From a virus: 25,376 bases of DNA. The DNA is taken from IMG/VR virus record IMGVR_UViG_3300015264_000052, positions 1 through 25,376 of that record. One strand, 5' to 3'. The translations under genes were made by a program, and so were the position numbers. Below are positions 14,501 to 22,525 of the stretch, in pieces. Each line of letters opens with the position of its first letter. The first letter of the stretch is position 1. A model generated the notes under the pieces. That model worked only from the letters and a program-made list of their open reading frames with translations, did not search any database and had not been told where the DNA came from.

Positions 14501-15286
14501 GTGAACAAGACCGGAAAGTCCAAGACCAAGTCGAAGTCTAAAGGGAAGCTCTCACCGAAGGCAGAGATCACCACCGCAGAGGCATCCAAGGTGCAGAAGC
14601 CGACCAAGGGCAAGCCAGCGGAGACGATGGATCGTGCCGCGCTGCGATCCATCGTCAGCCAGCTGAAGAGCGCCGGAGGAGACATCAAGGTCTTCAAGAG
14701 CGACACGGACGACGTGTTGCAGCGCCGGGTGAACGACGCGATCCAGGCGCTCCCGTCGGATGAGGTCCTGGCCCGGCTCGAGGCGGTAGACCCGGTGAAG
14801 CTGGTAGCAGTCGCCAAGCGCGACTGCCTCGGGATCTTCGTCGACTTTCGGGACATCTCCTGCGTCAGGTGCCCGGACGCGGTGAAGTGCGCCAGCACGT
14901 TCATCGCGAACCTGCGCAGCGGTTTCCGAGACCTCCCCGACAGCGTGAGGTCACCGCTGGTAGCCACCAAGGAAGAGGCACCGGAGAAGAAGCCTGGGAT
15001 CCTCAAGTATGACCCGAAGGCGCTCGTCTTCGTGCGCGACGTCAAGAACCCGAATCCCAAGGGCGACGAGTACCACGACGCGTTTCAGCGCATCCTGGAC
15101 GAGCAGCCGGAGACCATGGTCGAGGTGAAGAAGATCCTGGAAGAGGACTTCGACTTCGACGACGACTCCGACTTCATGAAGTTCATCGCCGCGCTGCGGG
15201 ACCCGAAGCAGGGTCTCATCAAACTCGTCACCGACCTCACTGACAAGGATCGAGCTGTGTTGCGCGACGCAGGCTACAGCATCTGA
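14501..15286 (+). CDS. Lys-rich protein with Cys cluster (261 aa)
   Basis: I chose GTG 14501 because AGGAG lies 5 nt upstream and P2 precedes it; earlier in-frame codons fall in the promoter. The N-terminal ~45 residues are Lys/Ser/Thr-rich and probably disordered or nucleic-acid binding. A compact Cys cluster, DCLGIF followed by CVRCPDAVKC (about residues 107-128), has the spacing C-x(12-13)-C-x2-C-x5-C that suggests one metal site. The C-terminal third is acidic (EEDFDFDDDSDF). I do not recognise the family. First position in the P2 operon before the polymerase suggests a role in DNA replication or its control. Confidence 0.7.
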   Translation: MNKTGKSKTKSKSKGKLSPKAEITTAEASKVQKPTKGKPAETMDRAALRSIVSQLKSAGGDIKVFKSDTDDVLQRRVNDAIQALPSDEVLARLEAVDPVKLVAVAKRDCLGIFVDFRDISCVRCPDAVKCASTFIANLRSGFRDLPDSVRSPLVATKEEAPEKKPGILKYDPKALVFVRDVKNPNPKGDEYHDAFQRILDEQPETMVEVKKILEEDFDFDDDSDFMKFIAALRDPKQGLIKLVTDLTDKDRAVLRDAGYSI

Positions 15287-15324
15287 GTCTCTAACCAACC
15301 TAAACCAGAAGAGAGAGAAGACAC

Positions 15325-15708
15325 ATGGCAAAGAGTCTGTTCGTTGGAACCGTACCGGCGACCATCAGCGTGATCGTGGAGGCGAAGGACGAGGAGTCGG
15401 CGTCCGAGGCGATCAAGGTCGCCGTCCGGGCTGCGCTCGGGTCGACCCTCGGCGTCATCAGCATCATCGGTGAACCCAAGGTCGCGTCGATGCCAATCGC
15501 CGGCAAGAAGGCGAAGGTCGATGACAAGGAGGAAGAGGACGACGAGGAGGAGGAAGAGGACGACGAGGAGGAGGAAGAGGACGACGAGGAGGAGGAAGAG
15601 GACGACGAGGAGGAGGAAGAGGAGGAGAAACCTGCTCCGAAGAAGACCGACAAGAAGCCGGTCAAGGACGACGGCAAGAAGAAGATCAAGATCAAACTGA
15701 AAGGATAA
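15325..15708 (+). CDS. Acidic-repeat protein (127 aa)
   Basis: ATG start after a purine-rich leader (AGAAGAGAGAGAAG) that can act as the ribosome site. Residues 1-57 look like a small alpha/beta domain (SLFVGTVPATISVIVEAKDE). Residues 66-102 are almost only Asp and Glu, built from four exact DDEEEEE units. The last 25 residues are very Lys-rich (KKIKIKLKG). Such polyacidic stretches next to basic tails occur in histone chaperones and DNA mimics, but this does not establish a function. The gene lies 8 nt before the polymerase start. Confidence 0.7.
   Translation: MAKSLFVGTVPATISVIVEAKDEESASEAIKVAVRAALGSTLGVISIIGEPKVASMPIAGKKAKVDDKEEEDDEEEEEDDEEEEEDDEEEEEDDEEEEEEEKPAPKKTDKKPVKDDGKKKIKIKLKG
15538..15621 (+). 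repeat. Four perfect 21-bp tandem repeats encoding DDEEEEE
   Basis: Units begin at 15538, 15559, 15580 and 15601 and are identical at every base, including the single GAA among GAG codons. A partial degenerate unit flanks each side. The period is a multiple of three, so copy-number change would keep the frame. Confidence 0.95.
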
Positions 15709-15716
15709 CTAAGAAG

Positions 15717-18700
15717 ATGAGCGACCGCGCGCCCGTACAGTTCGCTGAGACGCCGAAGCAAGCTCGGCGTTTCATGGATGAGCTTTACCGAGAGGCATAC
15801 CTCCCGGGGAAGATCACCGCGGTCGACACCGAGTTCGTCCCGATCTCGAACGAGCCGGTCCTGCTGTCCTACTCGTGGGGCCGCGGGGTCCGGCGCGTCG
15901 TCCGCTCCGAGCTGGTCAAGGACCACTTCGGCGACTGGCTGGTCGACCCTCAGACCAAGCTCGCCTACCAGAACTACAAGGCGGATGTCGAGACGATGGA
16001 GAGGCTCGGCATCCCGCCGACCGAGCTCATCCACAGCTTCTACATCGACACGATGGTCACCGGGGTGCTCCGCGACGAGACCCTGATGCAGCATGGGCTC
16101 AAGGCGCAGATGTTCCACTTCTTGAAGTGGTTTCGCCGCGAGTACGGGCAGCTGTTCTGCTATGTACCACCCGGCAAGAAGAAGGCGATCGTCATGGACC
16201 CGAGGCAGGTCATGGATGGTCTGCCTGACGACGCGCTCACCGACGCGGTGACCAAGTGGGGTGGAGCGAAGGGAGGACACAAGGTCGGCCCGCGGAGCGC
16301 TGAGCAGTGGCGCCAGATGATGATCGACTATGCCGGCGACGACGCCGAGGGGACCCAGATCCTCGCGGTCGACCACCGCAGGTACCTCAGGAAGACCGAC
16401 TACTGGGACAAGTATGTCGACGTCGACCGAGTGTTCACGAGTACCCTGATGCAGTGTGGGGTAAGCGGGGCGTTCCTCGACCAGCCGGTCCTGCGCAAGA
16501 TCCTGCGCAAGCAGGACATCCGCATCATGCGCGCCGAGCATTGTTTCCGCGCCGCGGCGGGAGACCCAAAGCTCAAGCTGCGCTCTCGCCCTCAGATGAA
16601 GAAGCTGTTGTTCGACGAGTGGGGTTGGCCGGAGCACCCGACGATCGAGACCGACAGCGGCGGAGTCTCGATGGACGGGGAGGTCCTCACCTGGTGGTTG
16701 AACGAGCACAAGCTCGCGATGGCAGGAGTTAAGCTCGCGTTCAACAACGCGGCTACCATGAAGGGTACGTTCCTTGAAGGACTTCTTTCAGGAGTAAGTG
16801 ATGATGGACGTCTGCGAAGTGATCTGAATCAGATCGGTGCGAAGACATCTGGAAGAATTAGTTCACGTAAGTTTGAGAAGTTGATCGAGATCACTAAGAC
16901 ACTCAAGAATGGAGAAGTAAGGACGCAAGTCAAGAAGAAGAAGGTCGGCGCCAACCTTCAGAATATAATCGCTCGGAAGGAGAAGGACCCCGATGGGGTC
17001 CGCGGTGCGTTCCGGGCGCCACAACTTGGAGAGGTCACCGCATGGGGTGTACCGGCTACCGAGTCACACAAGCTGATCGTCGCGGATTACTCAGGGTTCC
17101 ACCTCGTGCTTGTCATCCACTTCACAGCGAAGCTGACCAAGAAGTCGGCAATGCTGGAGATCATGCGGAAGTACAAGACGCCGAGCGCGGTGCACGTGTA
17201 CACGACGATTCAGATGTTCAAGCACACGGCTCCACACAGATGTGACTCGGACTCGTACTCGTGCAAGGACAAGAAGACCGGCGAGTGGAAGAAGTTCCAC
17301 GGCGAGAACAAGGTGTACTCCTTGAGCGAGTTCACCATGGATGACTGGAAGCTAGTCAAGCCGCTCTTCCCGGACCAATATACCTATAGTAAAAACTGCG
17401 TCACCGGCGAGACGATGATCCTCACTGATCATGGATACAAGAGGATTGACGAGCTGTGCGTCGGCGCTCCTCTTGGTCGCTCGAAGCCGGCGACACCCAT
17501 CCGGATCGTAACGCGGGACGGGATTCGCGACGTCGCGGACGTCTACCGGGGTGGCAAGCAGCCGGTGAAGAAGCTGACGACTGAGCTCGGGTTCGCAGTG
17601 CGCGCGAACGACTCACATGACATGCCGGTGGTGCGCGGAGGTAAGATCGAGATGGTGAAGGTCGGCGACATGGTGGTCGGAGACATCTGCGTGATTAAGT
17701 TCGGCAGCAACACCCACGGGCGGGTAACTCAGATTCCAGCGATGGCGCAGGGAGGCATGACGAGCTACAAGCCGCTCGACCTTCCTCGTGAGCTTACGCC
17801 GGAGGTTGCCAGGTTGCTCGGGTACTATGTGTCGGAGGGTTTCTCGATGAAGTCAAACACGATGTACATCACATCGTTCGGCTTCGGTTATCAGGACGAT
17901 GACATGGTGCTCGACGTCGAGCGGTGCTTGCGATTGGTGGCTGGTTCCCGTCTCAAGCAGCACGATGGTGCGAAAGCGCGCAGGTACTACATCACCAGCA
18001 AGGACCTCTACGAGTGGTGGCGGTTCCTCGGATGTGGCACGTCATCGGCGGACAAGCAGATCCCGCCCTGCGTGCTCGGTGCACCATGGCCAGTCAAGCG
18101 GGAATTCTTGCGCGCATACTTTGCTGGAGACGGAAGCATCTGCGACGGTGTCATCAAGGCAACGAGCAAGTCAGAGCTTCTCATTAGGCAGATCCAAGGC
18201 GAGTTGATCAACATCGGCATCGCGTGCTCTGTGTTCTCTGGTGAAGTTGGTGAATACGGGATTTATTGGTCGATCCAGATATCGAGCAGCAGCTACGTCA
18301 AGAGGTTCTCCGAGTACATTGGATTTTCCTGTAAGCGCAAGCAGGATCTGGCGGAGCGGGTGGTGATCGCTAACCCGCGTTCCACACTGGTCATCGAAGG
18401 GTTCGACGTCGAGTACGAGCTGATCCAGAAGAAACTGTTTGGTGGTGTGAGGAGTCGGATGTCACAGGTGACCCGCGGTACGTGCAGGCTCGGTGAAGTC
18501 GTGGTTCAAAAAATCGACCCTGAAGCACTCGTTGGGACCGAGATCGAGAAGATGCTCAACGATGGGTTGTGGACGGTTCGCGTCACGTCGATCGAGCCTG
18601 ATGGTGATGCAGAGGTTTTTGACCTCTATGAGCCAGTTCATAAGATGATGGTTGCTAGCGGTCTTCTTGTAGGTGACACCAACTTTGCCCTTATCTTCAT

Positions 18701-19253
18701 GGGATCTCCTTGGACGCTGGCATACAACACAGGACGAGATGCTAACGACGAGGAACAGCTCGATGAGTGCAAACGACACTATGATGACTGGTACGAGCTG
18801 TACCCGGAGATCAAGCAGTACCAAAACTGGGCAGTCGATCACGGGTATGAGCATGGTTGGGTTCCGACCATCGGCGGCAGGCGTGGCCACGTCCGTAAGA
18901 TGCTCGAGGGGTGCGATCGAGACGGCAGGTATATCCAAGACGACGACAAGCGGAAGAAGATGATTAAGCACGGTGAGCGTGTGTGCACGAATACCGTCGC
19001 TCAAGGATCCGAGGCTGACATCGTGAAGATGGCGCTCAACCTCATCCGCCTATCGCCGAAGATGATCGAGTTCCGTTGTGCACCGCTGTTTCCTGTCCAC
19101 GACGAGATCGTGAGCGAGGGTCCCGAGCGGACCTCCGTCGCCAGCCTCGAAGAGCAGATCCGCCTGATGAAGGAGCCGTACAAGGACGAGATGGAGGTCG
19201 AGCTAGCAGTGGAGGGTGGAATCGGGGACAACTGGATTAGTGGCAAACCGTAG
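15717..19253 (+). CDS. polA: Family-A DNA polymerase with 3'-5' exonuclease, interrupted by an intein
   Basis: The 1178-residue frame gives a 751-residue polymerase after removal of a 427-residue intein. The exonuclease motifs are intact: VDTEF (Asp37, Glu39), N86-x3-D90 in YQNYKAD, and Y205-x3-D209 in YAGDD. No 5'-3' exonuclease domain is present. The polymerase part has DGRLRSDLNQIGAKTSGRISS, motif A ADYSGFHLVL (Asp457), the O helix split by the intein (YSKN / TNFALIF) and motif C VHDEIV (Asp1129). Compared with E. coli Pol I, Glu710 is His462, Arg754 is Tyr555, Lys758 and Phe762 are kept, and Tyr766 is Phe. Both catalytic Asp residues remain, so activity is plausible. It is very likely the phage replicase. 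Confidence 0.92.
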   Translation: MSDRAPVQFAETPKQARRFMDELYREAYLPGKITAVDTEFVPISNEPVLLSYSWGRGVRRVVRSELVKDHFGDWLVDPQTKLAYQNYKADVETMERLGIPPTELIHSFYIDTMVTGVLRDETLMQHGLKAQMFHFLKWFRREYGQLFCYVPPGKKKAIVMDPRQVMDGLPDDALTDAVTKWGGAKGGHKVGPRSAEQWRQMMIDYAGDDAEGTQILAVDHRRYLRKTDYWDKYVDVDRVFTSTLMQCGVSGAFLDQPVLRKILRKQDIRIMRAEHCFRAAAGDPKLKLRSRPQMKKLLFDEWGWPEHPTIETDSGGVSMDGEVLTWWLNEHKLAMAGVKLAFNNAATMKGTFLEGLLSGVSDDGRLRSDLNQIGAKTSGRISSRKFEKLIEITKTLKNGEVRTQVKKKKVGANLQNIIARKEKDPDGVRGAFRAPQLGEVTAWGVPATESHKLIVADYSGFHLVLVIHFTAKLTKKSAMLEIMRKYKTPSAVHVYTTIQMFKHTAPHRCDSDSYSCKDKKTGEWKKFHGENKVYSLSEFTMDDWKLVKPLFPDQYTYSKNCVTGETMILTDHGYKRIDELCVGAPLGRSKPATPIRIVTRDGIRDVADVYRGGKQPVKKLTTELGFAVRANDSHDMPVVRGGKIEMVKVGDMVVGDICVIKFGSNTHGRVTQIPAMAQGGMTSYKPLDLPRELTPEVARLLGYYVSEGFSMKSNTMYITSFGFGYQDDDMVLDVERCLRLVAGSRLKQHDGAKARRYYITSKDLYEWWRFLGCGTSSADKQIPPCVLGAPWPVKREFLRAYFAGDGSICDGVIKATSKSELLIRQIQGELINIGIACSVFSGEVGEYGIYWSIQISSSSYVKRFSEYIGFSCKRKQDLAERVVIANPRSTLVIEGFDVEYELIQKKLFGGVRSRMSQVTRGTCRLGEVVVQKIDPEALVGTEIEKMLNDGLWTVRVTSIEPDGDAEVFDLYEPVHKMMVASGLLVGDTNFALIFMGSPWTLAYNTGRDANDEEQLDECKRHYDDWYELYPEIKQYQNWAVDHGYEHGWVPTIGGRRGHVRKMLEGCDRDGRYIQDDDKRKKMIKHGERVCTNTVAQGSEADIVKMALNLIRLSPKMIEFRCAPLFPVHDEIVSEGPERTSVASLEEQIRLMKEPYKDEMEVELAVEGGIGDNWISGKP
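17397..18677 (+). mobile_element. LAGLIDADG-bearing intein in the polymerase O helix (427 aa)
   Basis: It starts at Cys561 (CVTGETMILTDHGYKRIDEL, the N-terminal splicing block A). Block B appears as ANDSHDMPV, with Asn where Thr is usual in TxxH. Two LAGLIDADG helices are present: LLGYYVSEGFS near residue 700 and FLRAYFAGDGSI near 797. The C-terminal blocks are VFDLYEPVHKMMVASGLLV and then GD, followed by Thr as the +1 residue. Most inteins end in His-Asn, so both terminal residues here are unusual. The insertion lies between Lys758- and Phe762-equivalent positions in the most conserved polymerase helix, a typical intein site. Confidence 0.9.
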
Positions 19254-19274
19254 AACTGTGAGGATAAAGTTGGT

Positions 19275-19871
19275 ATGAGGAAGAAAGATGAGCTCTCGCT
19301 GGAGAACACCTGCATGTCTCACGGTCATCCAGAGGAGATGGTGTTCGTGCTGCTCGGCCGAGACCCGGCGGCTCCACTGGCGCTGCGCGCGTGGGCTGAC
19401 GAACGAGTCCGCCTCGGCAAGAACACCCACACCGACGTGCAGATCACGGAAGCTCGCGAGATCGCGGACACCATGGAGCTCGAGGGGCGCCGTTGGGTCG
19501 ACGTCCCTCGGGATGCCGCGGGGCCTACGCGCGCCGAGCTGACCAAGGCGCTCGATGAGTCGGTGAAGCTCCAGAGCCACTACGCCACGCTCCTTAACCA
19601 GTACGATGGCGGTGAGCGCGTGATGTTCGCAGATTCAGACGACTGGATCCGTCGCCTGAGCGACATCAAGTGCAGCCATGTACACGTCGTCCGCGGCGAG
19701 GACGCGCCGCGGGTCTACGGATCCTGGCGGACGCAGGTCTGCCTCGACTGCGGGGCGTTCCGCGAGCACGGACACAACGACCGCCCGGTCCCATCGAGGC
19801 CGTGGCCGGGCCACGACTGGCGGCCGGCGAGCGAGTACGAGGATGCGGTCGCCAAGCGCGAGGACGACTGA
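19275..19871 (+). CDS. Uncharacterised phage protein with C-terminal Cys pair (198 aa)
   Basis: ATG with GAGGA about 11 nt upstream. The N-terminal part (EEMVFVLLGRDPAAPLALRAWADE, then TDVQITEAREIADTMELE) matches a pattern I have seen in small phage proteins: a strand, RDPxAP, then a W-A helix and an EAxxxAxxME helix. The C-terminus has a possible metal site (KCSHVHV, then VCLDCGAFREHGH). No enzyme motif is visible. It lies between the polymerase and recombination genes and shares its last base with the next start (TGATG). Function unknown. Confidence 0.65.
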   Translation: MRKKDELSLENTCMSHGHPEEMVFVLLGRDPAAPLALRAWADERVRLGKNTHTDVQITEAREIADTMELEGRRWVDVPRDAAGPTRAELTKALDESVKLQSHYATLLNQYDGGERVMFADSDDWIRRLSDIKCSHVHVVRGEDAPRVYGSWRTQVCLDCGAFREHGHNDRPVPSRPWPGHDWRPASEYEDAVAKREDD

Positions 19872-20326
19872 TGAAGTTCTGGGAGCGGCGCGACCCCGGT
19901 CCAGTCAAGGCGATCCACCCCTTCACCAAGAAGGTCATCACGGTGCACCCGCTGAAGGACGCGCGCATCTCGAATGACCTCGACGCGGAGTTGCGCCGAC
20001 TTCCCGGAGTGCTGAGCTGGTGGATATCGCTCCGCGACGAGGCCGAGAAGCATGCTAAGGAAGCGCGCCACGACGAGCACAACGCCGGCGAGGACCTCTA
20101 CGAGGAGTATCGCGGAAAAGCTGCCAAGGCCGCCACCGAGACCTCGATCAAGATGGCTGTCAAGCGCGACCCGCGGATGCGCGAGGCGTTCCGCGCCCGG
20201 ATGGACGCGGAGAACATGCACCGCCGACTAAAGGGCGCGGTGGAGGCGATCAGCGAGAAGCGGTGGAGCCTGCAAGGGCTCTGCAAGACCGCCGCGATGG
20301 AACGCGGAGCAAAGGATCACGCCTGA
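19871..20326 (+). CDS. Candidate UvsY-like recombination mediator (151 aa)
   Basis: The ATG overlaps the upstream TGA (TGATG). The protein is almost wholly helical and highly charged. The order of elements resembles T4 UvsY: an N-terminal W-containing helix (VLSWWISLRDEAEKHAKEA), a central Tyr followed by TETSIKMAVKRDPRMREA, and a C-terminal amphipathic helix (KGAVEAISEKRWSLQGL) ending in basic residues. UvsY loads the UvsX recombinase onto gp32-covered single-stranded DNA. Genes for a gp32-like protein and a RecA follow within 1.3 kb, which supports the idea. Length (151 against 137 in T4) fits. There is no catalytic motif to confirm it. Confidence 0.5.
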   Translation: MKFWERRDPGPVKAIHPFTKKVITVHPLKDARISNDLDAELRRLPGVLSWWISLRDEAEKHAKEARHDEHNAGEDLYEEYRGKAAKAATETSIKMAVKRDPRMREAFRARMDAENMHRRLKGAVEAISEKRWSLQGLCKTAAMERGAKDHA

Positions 20327-20598
20327 TGCGCGAGAACTCGATGAACACTGATAACAACCTCCACTGGCACGACGGCACCACGTGTCACGGACACCCGACC
20401 TTGGACGACTGCACTGCGCAGGCGATCGCCTGCCAGTGGGTCGGCAGGGTGCTGGAGCATGTCGACACCTACCCAGACGGGTCCGAGGTGAGGTGCTACA
20501 GCTTGGTCGCCAGCAGCTTCGACACCCACGGCAAGCGAGGCAGGTACGTGGCCGAGGTGAAGGTGGTCGCGGTCATCATCCCGATCAAGGAGAACTGA
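20326..20598 (+). CDS. Small hypothetical protein (90 aa)
   Basis: The ATG overlaps the upstream TGA (TGATG). The His/Cys-rich N-terminus (HWHDGTTCHGH, then DDCTAQAIACQW) could bind a metal. The C-terminal half is strand-rich (GRYVAEVKVVAVIIPI). It lies 1 nt before the single-strand-binding protein gene. No family is recognised. Confidence 0.6.
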   Translation: MRENSMNTDNNLHWHDGTTCHGHPTLDDCTAQAIACQWVGRVLEHVDTYPDGSEVRCYSLVASSFDTHGKRGRYVAEVKVVAVIIPIKEN

Positions 20599-20599
20599 C

Positions 20600-21553
20600 G
20601 TGAAGAGCAGCAAGGAGAGCAAGAAGCACAAGCACGACGACTCCGACGACCTCGACGAGATGCGCGAGGCGTTCAAGAACCACCAGAACCGAGCCAAGGG
20701 TGGAGGAGGTTCTGGTAACACCTTCGCCAAGCTCGAGAAGGGGAAGAACCTCTGCTACTTCCTCCCGATACCCGGTCAGCGCAAGTTCTACGCGGAGGGC
20801 TGGACCCACTTCCAGGTCGGCCCGAACGAGCGCGCCGTCCGGTGCGTCGACGAGGCGCACGTCGACGCAGAGCGGGGCCTGCCGCAGTCGGGCACGAAGT
20901 GCCCTCGCTGCAAGCGGTTCCTGCGCGAGCAGGCCCGGATCAACAGCGAGTATGAGAAGGGAGACGAGGATGGTCGTGCGGAGTGGAAGGCCGCGAAGGA
21001 CAAGTACGTCCCGCGTCACCAGTACTACAGCAACGTCCTCCGCGAGGACGACGACGGCGACTTCGAGGTGAAGATCCTCCCATATGGTCCTCAGGTCTGG
21101 GGGCAACTGATGAACTTCTACATCGGCTCCGACACCGACGTCGGTGACTTCACGGACCCGAAGTCTGGGAAGTGGCTGAACATCAAGAAGGTGGACAAGG
21201 GTGGGCGGAACCGCCGCAACGTCGAGTACCAGGTGTTCCCGGTCGACGGTCCTAGCATCTCGAGTACGTGGGCAACGATCAAGGACGCCCTCCACGACCT
21301 GGACGCGGCGCGCGGCAAGGTCCTGTCTCTGGAGGAGTTCGTCGCCGTCGAGAAGGGTGTCGACGTCGACAAGGACTCTGACGACGATGACGACGGTAAG
21401 CATCGCCGCAAGCGCTCTCGCGCGGAAGACGATGAGGACGAAGACGCCGAGAGCGACGATGGTGATGATGAAGAAGAGGAGGAGGAAGACGCGGTCCGCA
21501 CCGAGCGGTCCAAGCTCGCCGTCAAGATGAAGAAGCGCCGGCGGGACGACTGA
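20600..21553 (+). CDS. gp32-like single-stranded DNA-binding protein (317 aa)
   Basis: GTG start with AAGGAG 7 nt upstream. The first ~35 residues are charged and Gly-rich and may serve in cooperative binding. The core has FAKLEKGKNLCYFLPIPG, then a probable zinc site (RCVDEAH ... TKCPRC), then VPRHQYYSNVLRED and a set of strands with YEV-type pattern (NVEYQVFPVDG). From about residue 254 the tail is strongly acidic (DDDDD, EDDEDEDAE, EEEEEE) and ends unusually in basic residues (KMKKRRRDD). This layout fits T4 gp32: OB-fold core with zinc, acidic C-tail that contacts replication proteins. The adjacent RecA and UvsY-like genes support a recombination and replication role. Confidence 0.75.
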   Translation: MKSSKESKKHKHDDSDDLDEMREAFKNHQNRAKGGGGSGNTFAKLEKGKNLCYFLPIPGQRKFYAEGWTHFQVGPNERAVRCVDEAHVDAERGLPQSGTKCPRCKRFLREQARINSEYEKGDEDGRAEWKAAKDKYVPRHQYYSNVLREDDDGDFEVKILPYGPQVWGQLMNFYIGSDTDVGDFTDPKSGKWLNIKKVDKGGRNRRNVEYQVFPVDGPSISSTWATIKDALHDLDAARGKVLSLEEFVAVEKGVDVDKDSDDDDDGKHRRKRSRAEDDEDEDAESDDGDDEEEEEEDAVRTERSKLAVKMKKRRRDD

Positions 21554-21556
21554 GCC

Positions 21557-22525
21557 GTGCTCGACGCTAAGCGAGAGCAGGCCGTCCGAACCCTCCGCGC
21601 CACCCACAGCGCGGAGGCTCGGTCGCGCCTGGCGGCGAGTGGTAAGAAGCTCGCGATCCTGCGCACCCACCTCGCCAAGAAGTACAAGGGCGAGGTGTTC
21701 ACGCCGATCGCGAGCGGTGCGCGAGCAGCGAACATCAGCGCGGTCAGGAGCGGCTGGCAGGAGCTCGACGACCTCATCACCGGGGAGAACGACGCCGACT
21801 GCAGGACGGTCGCCGGGACCGGGCTCGGTTGGCCGCGCGGACGCATCATCGAGATCTACGGTGCTGAAGGTATGGGTAAGACGACGTGTACCTTACAGTT
21901 AATCGCCGCGTTCCAGCGCGCCGGTGAGCTGTGCGCGTTCGTTGACGCGGAGCACTCCCTCGACGTGTCCTACGCGGCCAAGCTCGGCATCGACCTGACC
22001 ACGATGGTGTTCCACCAACCGGACGCCGGCGGCGAGCGCGCGCTCGACATCGTCACGAGCATGTGCGAGAGCGGGGCGTTCGGGTGCGTGGTGGTCGACT
22101 CGGTCGCCGCGCTCACCCCGCTCGCCGAGCTCGAGCTCGACTTCGAGGACTCAGCCCAGCCCGGCGGTCACGCCCGCCTGATGTCCCGAGCGCTCCGCAA
22201 GCTCGCCGCGATCTGCGCGCGCACCAACACGCTGCTCGTGTTCGTAAATCAGACGAGAGTTAAAATTGGTGTGCGGTTCGGTAACCCGACCACAACTACC
22301 GGAGGGAACGCGCTCAAGTTCTACGCGTCCGTTCGCCTGGAGATGGTGAACGTGAAGACGAAGAAGAAGGGCGACCGGGTCATCTTCCGCCGGACCAGGA
22401 TCCGGACGGTCAAGAACAAGGTCGCCCCGCCGTTCCGGGACGTGTACGCGGACATCGTCCCGGGGAAGGGGATCACCGTCGTGCACGGCGACCCAGACCT
22501 CGGCGGCGGTTCCGATGACGAGTGA
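21557..22525 (+). CDS. recA: RecA/UvsX-type recombinase (322 aa)
   Basis: GTG start 3 nt after the SSB stop. The RecA fold is clear: WPRGRIIEIYGAEGMGKTT with Walker A at 102-109 (GAEGMGKT, where bacterial RecA has GPESSGKT), CAFVDAEHSLD, VVVDSVAALTP (Walker B), and the DNA-binding L2 region VNQTRVKIGVRFGNP followed by TTTTGGNALKF. An N-terminal helical extension of about 70 residues precedes the core, and the end is short and acidic (GGGSDDE). It is smaller than E. coli RecA (352 aa). It pairs with the SSB and UvsY-like proteins for strand exchange. Walker A and L2 codons are unusually AT-rich. Confidence 0.93.
   Translation: MLDAKREQAVRTLRATHSAEARSRLAASGKKLAILRTHLAKKYKGEVFTPIASGARAANISAVRSGWQELDDLITGENDADCRTVAGTGLGWPRGRIIEIYGAEGMGKTTCTLQLIAAFQRAGELCAFVDAEHSLDVSYAAKLGIDLTTMVFHQPDAGGERALDIVTSMCESGAFGCVVVDSVAALTPLAELELDFEDSAQPGGHARLMSRALRKLAAICARTNTLLVFVNQTRVKIGVRFGNPTTTTGGNALKFYASVRLEMVNVKTKKKGDRVIFRRTRIRTVKNKVAPPFRDVYADIVPGKGITVVHGDPDLGGGSDDE

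Noticed and set aside
15538-15621. CRISPR-like array
   Set aside because: Repeats are directly adjacent with no spacers and are coding.
15300-15700. Minus-strand poly-Ser stretch
   Set aside because: It is the complement of the Asp/Glu repeat and has no independent support.
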